From the NCBI GenBank assembly GCA_009663005.1, contig VIGQ01000495.1, forward strand, positions 40,001 to 50,000: 10,000 nucleotides of DNA. The letters are read 5' to 3'. The stretch comes from Actinidia chinensis (taxonomy: Eukaryota > Streptophyta > Magnoliopsida > Ericales > Actinidiaceae). Positions 1 through 7,194 of the stretch are shown here, one piece after another. A model generated the notes under the pieces. It was given only the letters and a program-made list of their open reading frames with translations. It had not been told where the DNA came from and searched no databases. Both the position numbers and the translations under genes were made by a program. The number at the start of each line of letters is the position of its first letter. The first letter of the stretch is position 1.

Positions 1-36
1 GAAACTAGTCGTCGCAGAATGTTAAGCTTGATGGTT

Positions 37-180
37 CTAGGGGCCTCCATGGCCTTCAATGGCGTGTGGCCGAACATTGCGGAACATGGTTATCGCCATC
101 AAGGTTGAAGGCTTGAACATTTTAGCGGGAGGGGTGGGTTGATACGTAATTTTCCATATCGTAGGTACAGGACCACCCAT
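37..180 (-). pseudogene. Short minus-strand ORF remnant, 47 codons, unknown protein
   Basis: An ATG-started frame on the minus strand runs from 180 to a TAG at 37-39. I do not recognise the product. It has no signal peptide, membrane segment or catalytic motif that I can see, and it is rich in proline, methionine and threonine. Two short stretches resemble the other minus-strand remnants in this window. TYQPTPPAKMFKPST is like AYQTLIVKAMKPTN in the 2131-1910 frame. TMFRNVRPHAIEG is like TMFQGPHPIDG in the 2741-2565 ORF. That resemblance is the main reason to list it, because an ORF of this size is expected by chance. The base composition is richer in G and C than the AT-rich DNA downstream. 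It may be a decayed fragment of a gene that continues beyond the left edge, or it may be chance. Confidence 0.25.
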
Positions 181-1149
181 GATGTCTTCGGTTTTCTAGA
201 TGAAACTTAGAGGAATGAATACATACTTAGTCAATCTGCCTTATTTTTTCTCCAAATCTCCCCCCTAATTCCATATCGGCGGAAGTGGCATTTCATATCA
301 CCACTTGTATTATTATTATTTTTCTCTTTTTTAACATATGCAGTGTGCCCGATTTTAATCTTGATCGATCTATCGAGTATATGCCTATGTCCAGTTTCAC
401 ATATATCGGGCCTAGGCTTGATTGTACCCACAAAAAGGCTAAGATCGTACGGATTGTGCGTTAGTTTGATTGGCTTATAGCTCCTTGTATCAAATTAAAC
501 TGAAAACTAAGCACTGTGGACTTTGGAGATAAATTAAAGTTATTCTTATCTCTTTGAGGGTTTGACCCAATTAGAGAGTCCTCTCTATTTATTGCTGAAA
601 ATCTGTTTAGTTTAGTTTTTAGAATCACTTTTGTAGAGAATTTTCAGAAAACTGAATTTAGAGGATGGGTTTGGAAACTTGTTTTCTTGGAATTTTCAAA
701 ACATAGAGCTTTTTTTAGAAAATATGTCTTCATGTAGTGGAATTATTTTTCTTAAAAACAAATAATATTCAACAATTAATAATTTTGTTCTCAATAATAA
801 TTTAAAAAAAAAATTCTAAAAATTGAACAAAAGAGTCTAAGATTCCCCGTACTTTTCGTATTACTGATCGTTAATCTTTCTCTTCTATGTTTTCTAGGAC
901 CTTACAAAATTGAATAAAATTGACGATATCATATATTTTGCGTACTAAATACCAGAAAGTGCCCCCAGTGCCTTCAGCGTATAAGATAAATTAACCAATT
1001 TTGACCCAAATAAATCTCAAATATCCCAAAAAGTACATTCATAAACCAAACCCAAAATAAATGTTTTTTGTTTTGTTTTTAATTTTTTGTTTTTTTTTGT
1101 GTTTTATTTTCACCATAAAGAACTTTGATAACTATATTTCAAGTTGTAA
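181..1149. other. AT-rich intergenic stretch, no gene seen
   Basis: I see no supportable gene here. The longest open frame, about 66 codons on the minus strand near 231-431, has a low-complexity lysine and asparagine run that reflects an A/T-rich trinucleotide tract near 310-325. From about 760 to 1130 the sequence is nearly all A and T, with long T tracts around 1063-1108. There is no LTR terminus, tRNA-like fold or splice-bounded exon that I can defend. Confidence 0.6.
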
Positions 1150-1350
1150 TGAGCCAAAAACATTAGGTATGAACAGCTTCAACATGTCTTCATACTTTTG
1201 AGGATGAAGGACTTTCAATTTTTAGTATCGAGTCCTCCGTATAAATGGGGTGAAAACATCATAATAATAGAATGGGTGATAAACAAAACCGAAATTTCAC
1301 ATTCTGTTTTAACAGTGGTATTGTAATTAGTATTTATTAAGCACACCATA

Positions 1351-1372
1351 CTATTGTGATTACATACAATAG
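1351..1372. repeat. Short perfect hairpin, 7-bp stem
   Basis: CTATTGT and ACAATAG form a perfect 7-bp inverted repeat around an 8-base loop. It lies immediately after the GCACACCATA motif of the second unit of the tandem array. The matching position in the later units does not keep the stem, so it may be incidental. Confidence 0.5.
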
Positions 1373-1439
1373 GTTTTTATTTAATTTGAAAGCGTTAGCA
1401 AATTTTGCATTCCTATAAGTCCTTAATACTTTTGATGAT

Positions 1440-1465
1440 GAAGGACTACAAGTATAGAGTCCTTC
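1440..1465. repeat. Short perfect hairpin, 8-bp stem, in tandem unit
   Basis: GAAGGACT and AGTCCTTC form a perfect 8-bp inverted repeat around a 10-base loop. The same element recurs in imperfect form in the other units (near 1206-1236, 1639-1660 and 1849-1865), where one arm has mutated. This is the most regular version of the stem in the array. Confidence 0.55.
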
Positions 1466-1594
1466 TTTATTAAAAATCACAAAAATAAAGAAGAAATAGA
1501 GGTGAGACGTCACATGTTGGTGGGTTATTTGTGAGACGGTATATATTACATAAAGAGCACACCATACTATATAGAGAGAGAGTAGGACTTTGGA

Positions 1595-1612
1595 AGCGTT
1601 TAGCCAAACGCT
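1595..1612. repeat. Perfect 7-bp palindrome, third tandem unit
   Basis: AGCGTTT and AAACGCT pair perfectly around a 4-base AGCC loop. The equivalent palindrome in the next unit (1795-1811) has a different base pair at the same stem position and is still perfect. Confidence 0.6.
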
Positions 1613-1794
1613 CCAACTGGCTTCATAATTTCAGATGTGAAGGAATATAAGTATGGAGTCATGTGTGGGTTGTGTATAAAATTCCATTCCAACCAAAAAA
1701 AAAAGAAAATCGAAAAGGCACACTTTTACATCTTTTATATAAAAGCACACCATAAGATAACTATACTTATCACGTAGAGTGGGTGTGGAACCAA

Positions 1795-1811
1795 AGCATT
1801 TAGCAAATGCT
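1795..1811. repeat. Perfect 7-bp palindrome, fourth tandem unit
   Basis: AGCATTT and AAATGCT pair perfectly around a 3-base AGC loop. Compared with 1595-1612, a G in the left arm has become A and the paired C in the right arm has become T, so the stem is kept. In the second unit (from 1391) the stem is broken. Confidence 0.6.
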
Positions 1812-1909
1812 CCAACAGATTCTTCATACTTTCGGAGATGAAGGCTTACAAGTTATAGAGTCCTTTTATTAAAGGTTGATATTTTTTTTTTCTTCTGTTT
1901 TTTGACTGA

Positions 1910-2131
1910 TTACAAAAGGTAAAGCTGTGGAGAGTGTATCAATGCTTCGAATGTGCGATTGGTAGGCTTCATGGCCTTGACTATTAAAGTTTGATACGCG
2001 ACTATGTCTTCTGGATTGTCCATCTTTGTGACGAGGTAATCACCTTTGGTGATGAAGGTGGTCCAGCATTGGTAAATGGACCCCCAATGCGGACAAGAGG
2101 GAATTTCTACGATTAAATGATAGGGGTTGAT
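1910..2131 (-). pseudogene. Decayed protein-coding remnant, 73 codons, no ATG start
   Basis: An uninterrupted minus-strand frame runs from just after a stop at 2132-2134 to a TAA at 1910-1912. It starts INPYHLIVEIP, contains CPHWGSIYQCW, ITKGDYLVTKMDNPEDIVAYQ and ALIHSPQ, and ends in LYLL. The amino-acid mixture is balanced and looks more protein-like than other frames in this AT-rich window. The only internal ATG is halfway along, so it cannot be a complete gene. It overlaps the 69-codon frame at 2249-2040 in a different phase. The two together could be one gene broken by a frameshift near 2130. I do not recognise the family. A segment (AYQTLIVKAMKPTN) resembles the remnant at 180-37. Its downstream end runs into the tandem array. 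Confidence 0.35.
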
Positions 2132-2249
2132 TCAAAATTTGTCCATCAGAGCAGGCTCCTGCCTTCAAATATGTTTTTTTTTCGTAAACAGTGTACCCAG
2201 TGAATTGACCTTCATCGGTGGCCTTAGTTGGTCCGCTTTTTTTTGTCAC
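2040..2249 (-). pseudogene. Upstream part of the same remnant, 69 codons in another phase
   Basis: This minus-strand frame opens with a GTG at 2247-2249, just downstream of an in-frame stop, and closes with TGA at 2040-2042. The residues include TKATDEGQFTGYTVYEKKTY and KAGACSDGQILNQ. That N-terminal part looks protein-like. The C-terminal part overlaps the 2131-1910 frame in another phase and is the less plausible of the two there. The simplest reading is one ancestral coding sequence, now frameshifted near 2130. I see no recognised domain. There is no plausible plant start codon context, and chance remains possible. Confidence 0.3.
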
Positions 2250-2564
2250 CGACCGTATGGCTCCTGTATATCAACAAAAAAAGGAAGCCTCTTAGTCCTA
2301 TCTCAGTAAAGAAATGTTTGTTAGTTAGTTGTGATTTTCTATAATCATAAGAGGACACAATGCTCAAAAAAAACTATTTGCTTCTCCTTAGTAGTCCTTA
2401 CAAATAAACATTTGCAGGAACAAACAAATAATACTTCGGTATAAAACGTTAATCATGGAAATTATATTTGTGTATAGTAATTATAAAATGGATAGCACTA
2501 TATTTTCCTTCACCCATTTTAAATTATGTGTACGTCATGGTTCCATCTTTTATTACGGTTCGAT
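2250..2564. other. Intergenic stretch, no gene seen
   Basis: I see nothing supportable here. The stretch separates the 58-codon ORF at 2741-2565 from the frameshifted remnant at 2249-1910. If these once belonged to one gene, this could be a former intron or an insertion. No clear GT...AG pair with a branch region could be assigned. Confidence 0.5.
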
Positions 2565-2741
2565 TTATGTTAATGACAAGTGGCAGAAGGTGGGGTAATA
2601 GGTTAGTGTACGGCCATCTATAGGATGAGGCCCTTGAAACATTGTCGACGGCGGGACTAATAAAGGAATTTCCAAATATGGGGTGCTGACACCCATGAGG
2701 GCCTTGGAGTGTGAAGTTCCAATAGGGGTACTGACATCCAT
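2565..2741 (-). CDS. Possible small ORF, 58 aa, behind a tandem TATA promoter
   Basis: A minus-strand ORF starts at the ATG at 2739-2741 and ends with TAA at 2565-2567. I do not recognise the product. The N-terminus contains a sequence repeat, MDVSTP near residue 1 and MGVSTP near residue 16. This comes from a DNA duplication of about 45 bp that copied the start codon, so either ATG could be used. Residues about 23-40 are hydrophobic and proline-rich (IPLLVPPSTMFQG). The chosen start lies about 78-85 bp downstream of a TATA-like box, which fits a short plant 5' leader. It may be the first exon of a larger, decayed gene that continues into the remnant at 2249-1910. TMFQGPHPIDG resembles TMFRNVRPHAIEG in the 180-37 ORF. 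Chance is a real alternative at this length. Confidence 0.35.
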   Translation of the reverse strand: MDVSTPIGTSHSKALMGVSTPYLEIPLLVPPSTMFQGPHPIDGRTLTYYPTFCHLSLT

Positions 2742-2755
2742 GATGCCTTGGGATT
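2670..2755. repeat. Diverged tandem duplication, about 46-bp unit, over a start codon
   Basis: The block 2670-2710 (TTCC, then GGGGTGCTGACACCCATGA, then CCTTGG) is repeated at 2717-2755 as TTCC, then GGGGTACTGACATCCATGA, then CCTTGG. The offset is 44-47 bp because of small indels. On the minus strand each unit contains an ATG in the same reading frame, so the duplication placed two similar N-termini in tandem. Confidence 0.75.
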
Positions 2756-2818
2756 CAGAAAATGACTAGAATACTGAGGATGGAGGTGTGTGAATAGTGC
2801 AAGAAAACTAGAAAGAGG

Positions 2819-2853
2819 TATTTATAGATATGGGGAGAAGAGGTATTTTTATA
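2819..2853 (-). promoter_or_regulatory. Two tandem TATA-like boxes, minus strand
   Basis: Read on the minus strand, TATAAAAATA lies at 2853-2844 and TATAAATA at 2826-2819. They sit inside a 25-bp tandem duplication, with AGAGGTAT starting at 2814 and 2839. Plant TATA boxes usually direct initiation 25-35 bp downstream, so the second would place a start near 2785-2795, in a CACTATTCACACACC-type leader. The ATG at 2741 follows. In an AT-rich genome such boxes arise often by chance. The downstream ORF and the pyrimidine/CA-rich leader make this one somewhat better than average. Confidence 0.4.
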
Positions 2854-2869
2854 GATTATGGATTAGTGC

Positions 2870-3393
2870 ACATTTACGTAAGCCATTAGAATTTAATGTA
2901 GAATATACTCACATCAAGTTAATTAACTATCTCTTTTTTTTTTAATTTAGCTAGTAAAAATTTTTAAAATTCTCCACAACAGGGTCATCATCGCAAACCC
3001 AGAAATTTAACTTTACAATAATTTCTAATCATGTTTACTGGCTCTCATATTTTTTTTATGTTTTGTTAAGAGAGAATGAGAAGTTAAAAAAGAAAAATAA
3101 AAAAAAACATAATTTTTCAAATAAGATTTGACTCAAAATTAGTGAGGTAATAAAATAGTTAAGTAATATGGTTCAATAGAATCTTCTTTCAATACCGGTA
3201 AGTATTTGGTAAATATTTAGAAAGAAAAGAAGCATGTGCAAACTTCACATGACCCATATTCAGAAGATAGGTTTTACCATCATTAGTCCCATAATGTTAC
3301 CCAAGTTGCACTTTGAGCCCTAAAAATGTCCATGTACTTTTTCACGTATACTTTTTTATCCAATGCTAACTGAGGATAATATGCGGACAATAT
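2870..3393. other. AT-rich intergenic stretch before copy A
   Basis: I see no gene. It contains a T tract near 2932-2942 and A-rich runs near 3085-3110. The last 90 bases (about 3300-3393) may show weak similarity to sequence before copy B (about 7129-7194), but I cannot align them with confidence. Confidence 0.5.
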
Positions 3394-4151
3394 CTTGCAT
3401 TTTGTCTCTAAGTCATATGTGTCACTTTTATGTTTGGGTGGTGAGGGCTCCACGACTAGAATTCAGATTGCTAAAAATTGGCAATCTCTTAATTACGTGA
3501 AGGTTGCATTTATAGCCAATACGTGCTACAGTTGATGATTTAAAACGTATTCGTTTAGGATATCGTTACAATAAGATGGGTAAACAAAAATTCGAATGAT
3601 TTGAGTTCTAATAAGTTTATTTTTAAAATGCAAAGTACAAAAAAGTTCATTATAAATACAATATACCACAAAACAAATGATACCGTCTGTCATAAAATTC
3701 AAATCATTTTAGTTCTTGCTACATATATTATTCAACGAAATCTAAAAAGATAAATGATGTGAATTAGCCAAATTTATACGCATTGGCCACAAAAAATAAT
3801 CAATTTCATGATGAAGTTATACTCATCAATTTTAGCAAATTCAAATTCCTACATCCCTAATCCAACTGCCAAACGTGATATACGTGATATTGCTTGGATA
3901 AAAACAATGTCATATTCTGCAGATAGAAGACTTTTTTGGACCATGCATAAACATTTTGTGGTAGGATATATAAGTTTTATTTAATAAGTAATTTCAATAT
4001 TCTTAGCCCCAGGCCTGATCAAATCGGCTCTCCGAGTAACCAATTGAACCGCTTTTATCTTTGAATTTTTTAAACGTTTTTTTATAATTTGGTAAAAATT
4101 TATGATTTCTCGTTTTTTTTAATGGGGGAATCTGAAAATCGTATTTAAATA

Positions 4152-4168
4152 TAGTGAAAAATTCACTA
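4152..4168. repeat. Small perfect palindrome in copy A
   Basis: TAGTGAA and TTCACTA pair perfectly around three A residues. TTCACTAAAAA recurs as the start of a larger imperfect inverted repeat whose other arm (ATTTTTAGTGA) lies near 4216-4226. The equivalent B sequence (about 7915-8010) keeps only part of this. Confidence 0.45.
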
Positions 4169-4546
4169 AAAACTAAAAAATAACTAATTGTTTGGTAAAA
4201 AATATATTTTTTTTATTTTTAGTGATTTTTTTAAAATTAATATTATTTTTATATTTTCAAGCTCCTCACGTCAATAAGAATCTGAAAAATATAGAATTCT
4301 ATGAAATGTGGTTAAACGTTTGATTAAAAGTTGAAGAGATTTAAAAATAATACAACTACAAATATTTAAAAAAAAAAAAAATCAATGAAGTGCATAGAAG
4401 GAATGAATTTGTCTTCTGCCCAACCAATTAAGTTTAATGCTCTTATTGGTATTGAATTGATGAATCATTTATTACTCGACGTCCAGAAAAAGATTCAGGA
4501 TAGAACAAAGTCAGGTGTTGGGTTTTATAGTATTGTTATTCAATAA

Positions 4547-4554
4547 GGGCCCAC
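4547..4554. promoter_or_regulatory. GGGCCCAC motif, kept in both copies (8555-8562)
   Basis: GGGCCCAC matches the class I TCP transcription factor consensus GGNCCCAC known from plant promoters. The site is identical in both copies within a well-kept block. In copy B a TATAAATA sequence lies about 85 bp downstream (8646-8653). In copy A the LINE separates the motif from the matching region. There is no recognisable downstream gene, so function is only inferred. Confidence 0.25.
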
Positions 4555-4598
4555 GAGACAAAAGATAATTTTGCTGACAATTCTGAAACTTAAAACCA

Positions 4599-4904
4599 TT
4601 GTCCAATGATTCATATAATCAGATTTGGGCCAATGTTAAAAGTTGGCAGGGCATTTTCCGAGTCATGCACACACTTAAAGCTGCGGTAAAATGGATGATC
4701 AAAGAGGTTATAGGCACCAAGGATTTTTCCGCTAAAATCAAGAGAATTGCTCTTGCATGCACGGTTTACTACACCTGGGAAGCCCGAAACAAGAGTCTAT
4801 TCGAAGGCAGAATCGTACAACCGGAGGCAATTTTCAGACGTATCCAAATTCAAACCTACGGAATTGTATACAGCTGTTCCCGGATTATAGTCTTTGATGC
4901 CTAG
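4599..4904 (+). pseudogene. C-terminal fragment of LINE ORF2 (reverse transcriptase polyprotein)
   Basis: An uninterrupted frame of about 101 codons ends with TAG at 4902-4904. It opens at a TTG, not an ATG, because the 5' part of the element is missing. The residues match the tail of plant L1 ORF2 proteins, the part just after the reverse transcriptase domain, at and beyond the zinc-finger-like zf-RVT region. QIWANVKSW near residues 8-16 is followed by KIKRIALACTVYYTWEARN at about 46-64 and by FEGRIVQPEAIFRRIQIQ. The W-x-x-R-N-x-x-x-F signature is seen as WEARNKSLF. The endonuclease, the reverse transcriptase catalytic region and the first zinc ligands are all missing. The fragment is therefore non-functional although it carries no stop or frameshift, which suggests a fairly recent insertion. 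Expression is unlikely. Confidence 0.85.
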
Positions 4905-5077
4905 TGGTAGGTGTAAATTTTGTAGAGGCGGGTGGAATGCTTTTCCTCTTTTGGTTTTCCTCTCCTTATGGAGTTTGCTTGTTTAGTTCTTAGCTCATAT
5001 CCTGGGAATACCCAGAGTATTCTGTATATCCTCTCTTATGCAATATACCTTTATTTACTTAGCAAAAAAAAAAAAAA
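4599..5077 (+). mobile_element. 5'-truncated L1-type LINE insertion, with poly(A) tail
   Basis: About 480 bp are present in copy A and missing at the matching place in copy B (between about 8607 and 8616). The segment has the typical 3' end of a plant L1 non-LTR retrotransposon: an in-frame C-terminal piece of ORF2 (4599-4904), about 160 bp of 3' UTR ending in a CAATATACCTTTATTTACTT type sequence, and 14 A residues at 5064-5077. Such ends arise when target-primed reverse transcription stops early. The exact 5' junction is uncertain. A possible diverged target-site duplication is ATATAATCA at about 4614-4622 against ATATAAGCA at about 5077-5085. If that is right, the LINE starts nearer 4620 and the bases before it are target DNA. 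It cannot move on its own. Confidence 0.85.
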
Positions 5078-5407
5078 TATAAGCATGGCATATTTGTCGG
5101 TGTGTTTGGCCCTTGTAATAGCTTTTTAGGTTTGATATAAATATAAATATTTTGAAAAAATTTTTTGAGTTTTTTTATTGTTAGTGAAATATTTTAGGTT
5201 GTTGTAGTTAGATCAAGGTTGGTGAGGAAAAGAGAATTGGAAATAAAAATAATAGAATTTCAATAGTGCCAAAAGGTTGGACCGTCTAACTTTTTTATTT
5301 AGATTTTCATTCTTTCTTCACTAATCCAGGATCCAAATGCGGCAGTATTATTTGATCAAAATTTTATATTTTCGGTTTCTCTTATAAATTTGAAAAGAAT
5401 TCACTAA

Positions 5408-5470
5408 AGACAAAAATAAATTATTTTTATTTGAAAAAAATTCACATAAAAAATAATTTATTTTTTGTCT
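5408..5470. repeat. Long AT-rich hairpin in copy A
   Basis: The arm at 5408-5428 (AGACAAAAATAAATTATTTTT) pairs with the arm at 5448-5470. The stem is about 21 bp with a single-base length difference in an A run, and the loop is about 19 bases. The same structure occurs at the matching place in copy B (8903-8957). AT-rich hairpins are common in plant intergenic DNA and can be remnants of small MITEs. Confidence 0.65.
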
Positions 5471-5668
5471 TCATAAATTTTTTATCGAATTATGGTGAAA
5501 ATTTGTCCATTTTCCGGAATCTCTCATCAGGAATTGGAAAAAGATAAAGGTGGATGGTAAAAAAAGTTATATTAAAAATAAAGAAATTCGCATACCAGAA
5601 GCAGTGGATAAACCTACAAAAAGCTATCCCAACTCAAGCCTAAGCCGGTATTTGGACTAGAACTCCGA

Positions 5669-5697
5669 TGAACAGCAAAAAATAAAAAAATAAAAAA
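5669..5697. repeat. Short A-rich TAAAAAA-type tract, shared by both copies
   Basis: Runs of six or seven A residues separated by single T residues end in AAAAAAGGCA. The equivalent run in copy B lies at about 9179-9206. A separate 14-base A run near 5910-5923 is present only in A, where B has CCAAAAGG instead. Confidence 0.55.
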
Positions 5698-6335
5698 GGC
5701 AGACTATCATCGAGCGATTCACCAAATCCTTAAATCTACATACAGCCTAAATACTCTATTAGATGAGTACTCTATGTATCTTTTGTCTATTAAAATTCAA
5801 AGTAAATGATAGGAAAAATGTAAAACCTAATTAAATATAGCCTAATCATTTACCTTTTTTTTCGTCTTCTCTGCTCTTCTATTACTACTTTCGTCATTCT
5901 TTTGGTAGCAAAAAAAAAAAAAATAATTATTTATTTAGGTTGCTTGGCAAATTCATAACAAACACAACCCTATTAAAATACACCGGTTGTATGCTACTGT
6001 TGACCGAGAGTACAATATGGTCACCACATATAACTATGATTACCTTTTATAATTAGTTAAAAATAAAGACGGACTGGTTCATGCTAAAAAGTCAGTTAAA
6101 AGGTGGTAATGTCCTACATGAGAGAGTAGTATATTGAATAATTTTTACAATATTAAGATTTAACAATGAACTTTACAATTGAATAGCTTTGATCATCAAA
6201 ATACGTACAAAAAACACGCGGGACTGAACCGATCCGTCCAAATTATGGATCGGAGACAATCAATGTCGGTTTTATTAAAAGTAGCAAGTAATTTACTTCT
6301 TTGTCGTCTCATATGCACCCCGATTTGAGTTTGAG

Positions 6336-6549
6336 TGGAAGTTACATTTTATGCCGGTGCGCTGAACTGTGCCAATACTATTAGTGATGAATTCACATTC
6401 GGTACTCATTCTTTCAAAATGGCATTGTTGTCATAACTTTTTATTTGAGACCTTGTGGTAGAAATTAAAAGAGTGTCATTGTAAGATAGTAAGCAGTAAG
6501 TATCAACTATTAAGGGTTTGATCGATAAGTACATCAAGAAGGTCTAGTG
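6336..6549. other. Start of the spacer between the two copies, no gene seen
   Basis: This stretch follows the right end of copy A and has no counterpart after copy B (9831-10000). I see no gene or clear element in it. Confidence 0.5.
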
Positions 6550-6775
6550 TAGTACATGTTTTAACCGAAGGACAGCGTCAAGAAGCTCTAAAGTGTGAAA
6601 CACGTCTTACGTTCTTCGGTGTTTCATGTTTAACTGGCGAAGGTCAACATCAAAAAAACAAAGTTCAAAGTGTGAAAAACGATTTATGTGAAAATATAAA
6701 ATAAAGTTGTGGTCTAAAGGTGAAAACACGATCTTTCGCAATGTTATGTGTTTAACCTCTGATGGTCATGGCTTA
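6550..6775. repeat. Three-unit degenerate direct repeat in the spacer
   Basis: A block of the form ATGT, TTTAAC, a few bases, then GAAGG or GATGG, recurs at 6556, 6626 and 6746. Each instance is near an AAAGTGTGAAA-NACG type block at 6590, 6667 and 6717. The spacings (70 and 120 bp) are uneven, so the units have gained or lost sequence. Function is unknown. The block lies wholly in the spacer between the segmental copies and is not part of them. Confidence 0.55.
6596..6626. repeat. Hairpin, perfect 8-bp stem, in spacer repeat
   Basis: TGAAACAC at 6596-6603 and GTGTTTCA at 6619-6626 are perfect inverted repeats around a 15-base loop. The arm sequence recurs in altered form in the next units (GTGAAAAACG and GTGAAAACACG) without a matching partner arm. 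Confidence 0.5.
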
Positions 6776-7194
6776 GGCCTCCCAAAAAGAATAGTCTTCT
6801 CTTGAATTTTTTGAAATTAATGCAGAACTACGATGAGAGTTTAATCTACATATACATATTTTTTCATATTTTTTGGTGTTATGTTTTGGTTACGATTACT
6901 CCACTCCAGGAGATTGGGGGTTTAGTTATGTTCATTTTGTAGAGAAGAGAGAGATCGATTGAAAAAATATGGGAGTTCTTATTTAGATTTCTAGATTTGT
7001 GGAAAGGGCAAGAAAAGTCAGAGGGAAGGAAGGGGTTGGGAGCGAGGTCAATGTAGTTCAAACTTTTGATTCCTTAAACTGGTGTATGGATGAGTGGCTT
7101 TGCGACCGTGGACAATTCACAATTGGCCCAGTTGGTGACTTGCATCTTTCATTACTTTCGCTAACAACGTCAAATAATGTTGGTCCTAGGGTGA
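6776..7194. other. Right part of the spacer, no supportable gene
   Basis: Two open frames of 60-78 codons cross this stretch on opposite strands, overlapping each other near 6999-7061. Neither has family-like motifs. The plus-strand frame opens at a GTG and runs into the start of copy B, so it is probably chance. The G-rich stretch near 7010-7045 is the only change in composition. Confidence 0.45.

Larger units (their letters stand above)
1150..1900. repeat. Degenerate tandem repeat array, unit about 190-215 bp
   Basis: Ordered motifs recur several times in the same direction. GCACACCATA occurs at 1341, 1557 and 1745, which gives spacings of 216 and 188 bp. A palindromic GCGTTTAGC-type block follows at 1391, 1595 and 1795. 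A block of the form CTTCATACTTT, then GATGAAGG, then AAGTATAGAGTCCTT, occurs near 1188, 1421, 1620 and 1822. The first unit is partial and the last ends near 1900. The copies are quite diverged, so this is an old array or one that has evolved without homogenisation. It encodes nothing I can see. It could be minisatellite-like expansion of intergenic DNA or the subterminal repeats of a decayed DNA transposon. No terminal inverted repeats were found to support the second option. Confidence 0.75.
3394..6335 (+). repeat. Segmental duplication, copy A
   Basis: This stretch aligns in the same orientation with 7195-9830. Matching anchors in order are CTTGCATTTTGTCTCT (3394 and 7195), a TTGATGATTTAAA block (about 3534 and 7332), a GATAGAAGACTTT block near 3922 and 7707, a TAAAATTAATATTATT block near 4233 and 8017, GGGCCCACG (4547 and 8555), TGATCAAAATTT-type sequence near 5353 and 8836, TAAATCTACATACA near 5731 and 9240, and a GGAGACAAT block near 6251 and 9756. 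One good block (about 3872-3937) differs at roughly one base in eight by eye. Small indels are frequent throughout. Compared with B, copy A has gained the LINE at about 4599-5077 and lacks the 211-bp element of B. It encodes no intact gene. The left boundary could extend to about 3300. Confidence 0.9.

Noticed and set aside
231..431. Minus-strand ORF of 66 codons
   Set aside because: It is dominated by lysine and asparagine from an A/T-rich tract, has no motif, and its length is expected by chance.
1150..1900. Could the regular repeats be a CRISPR array?
   Set aside because: The units are about 200 bp and diverged, with no short identical repeats or unique spacers of equal size, and the DNA is plant-like.
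2127..2309. Plus-strand ORF of 60 codons
   Set aside because: It is antisense to the more plausible minus-strand remnant at 2249-1910 and has T-tract phenylalanine runs.
37..2853. Could the minus-strand promoter and remnants be an integrated pararetrovirus?
   Set aside because: The TATA box followed by a leader prompted the idea, but I see no reverse transcriptase, protease or movement-protein motif and no primer-binding site, so it cannot be supported.
4932..5129. Plus-strand ORF of 65 codons
   Set aside because: It lies in the LINE 3' UTR and reads through the poly(A) tail as a lysine run.
6879..7061. Minus-strand ORF of 60 codons
   Set aside because: It overlaps a plus-strand frame, has no conserved motif, and has no counterpart elsewhere in the window.
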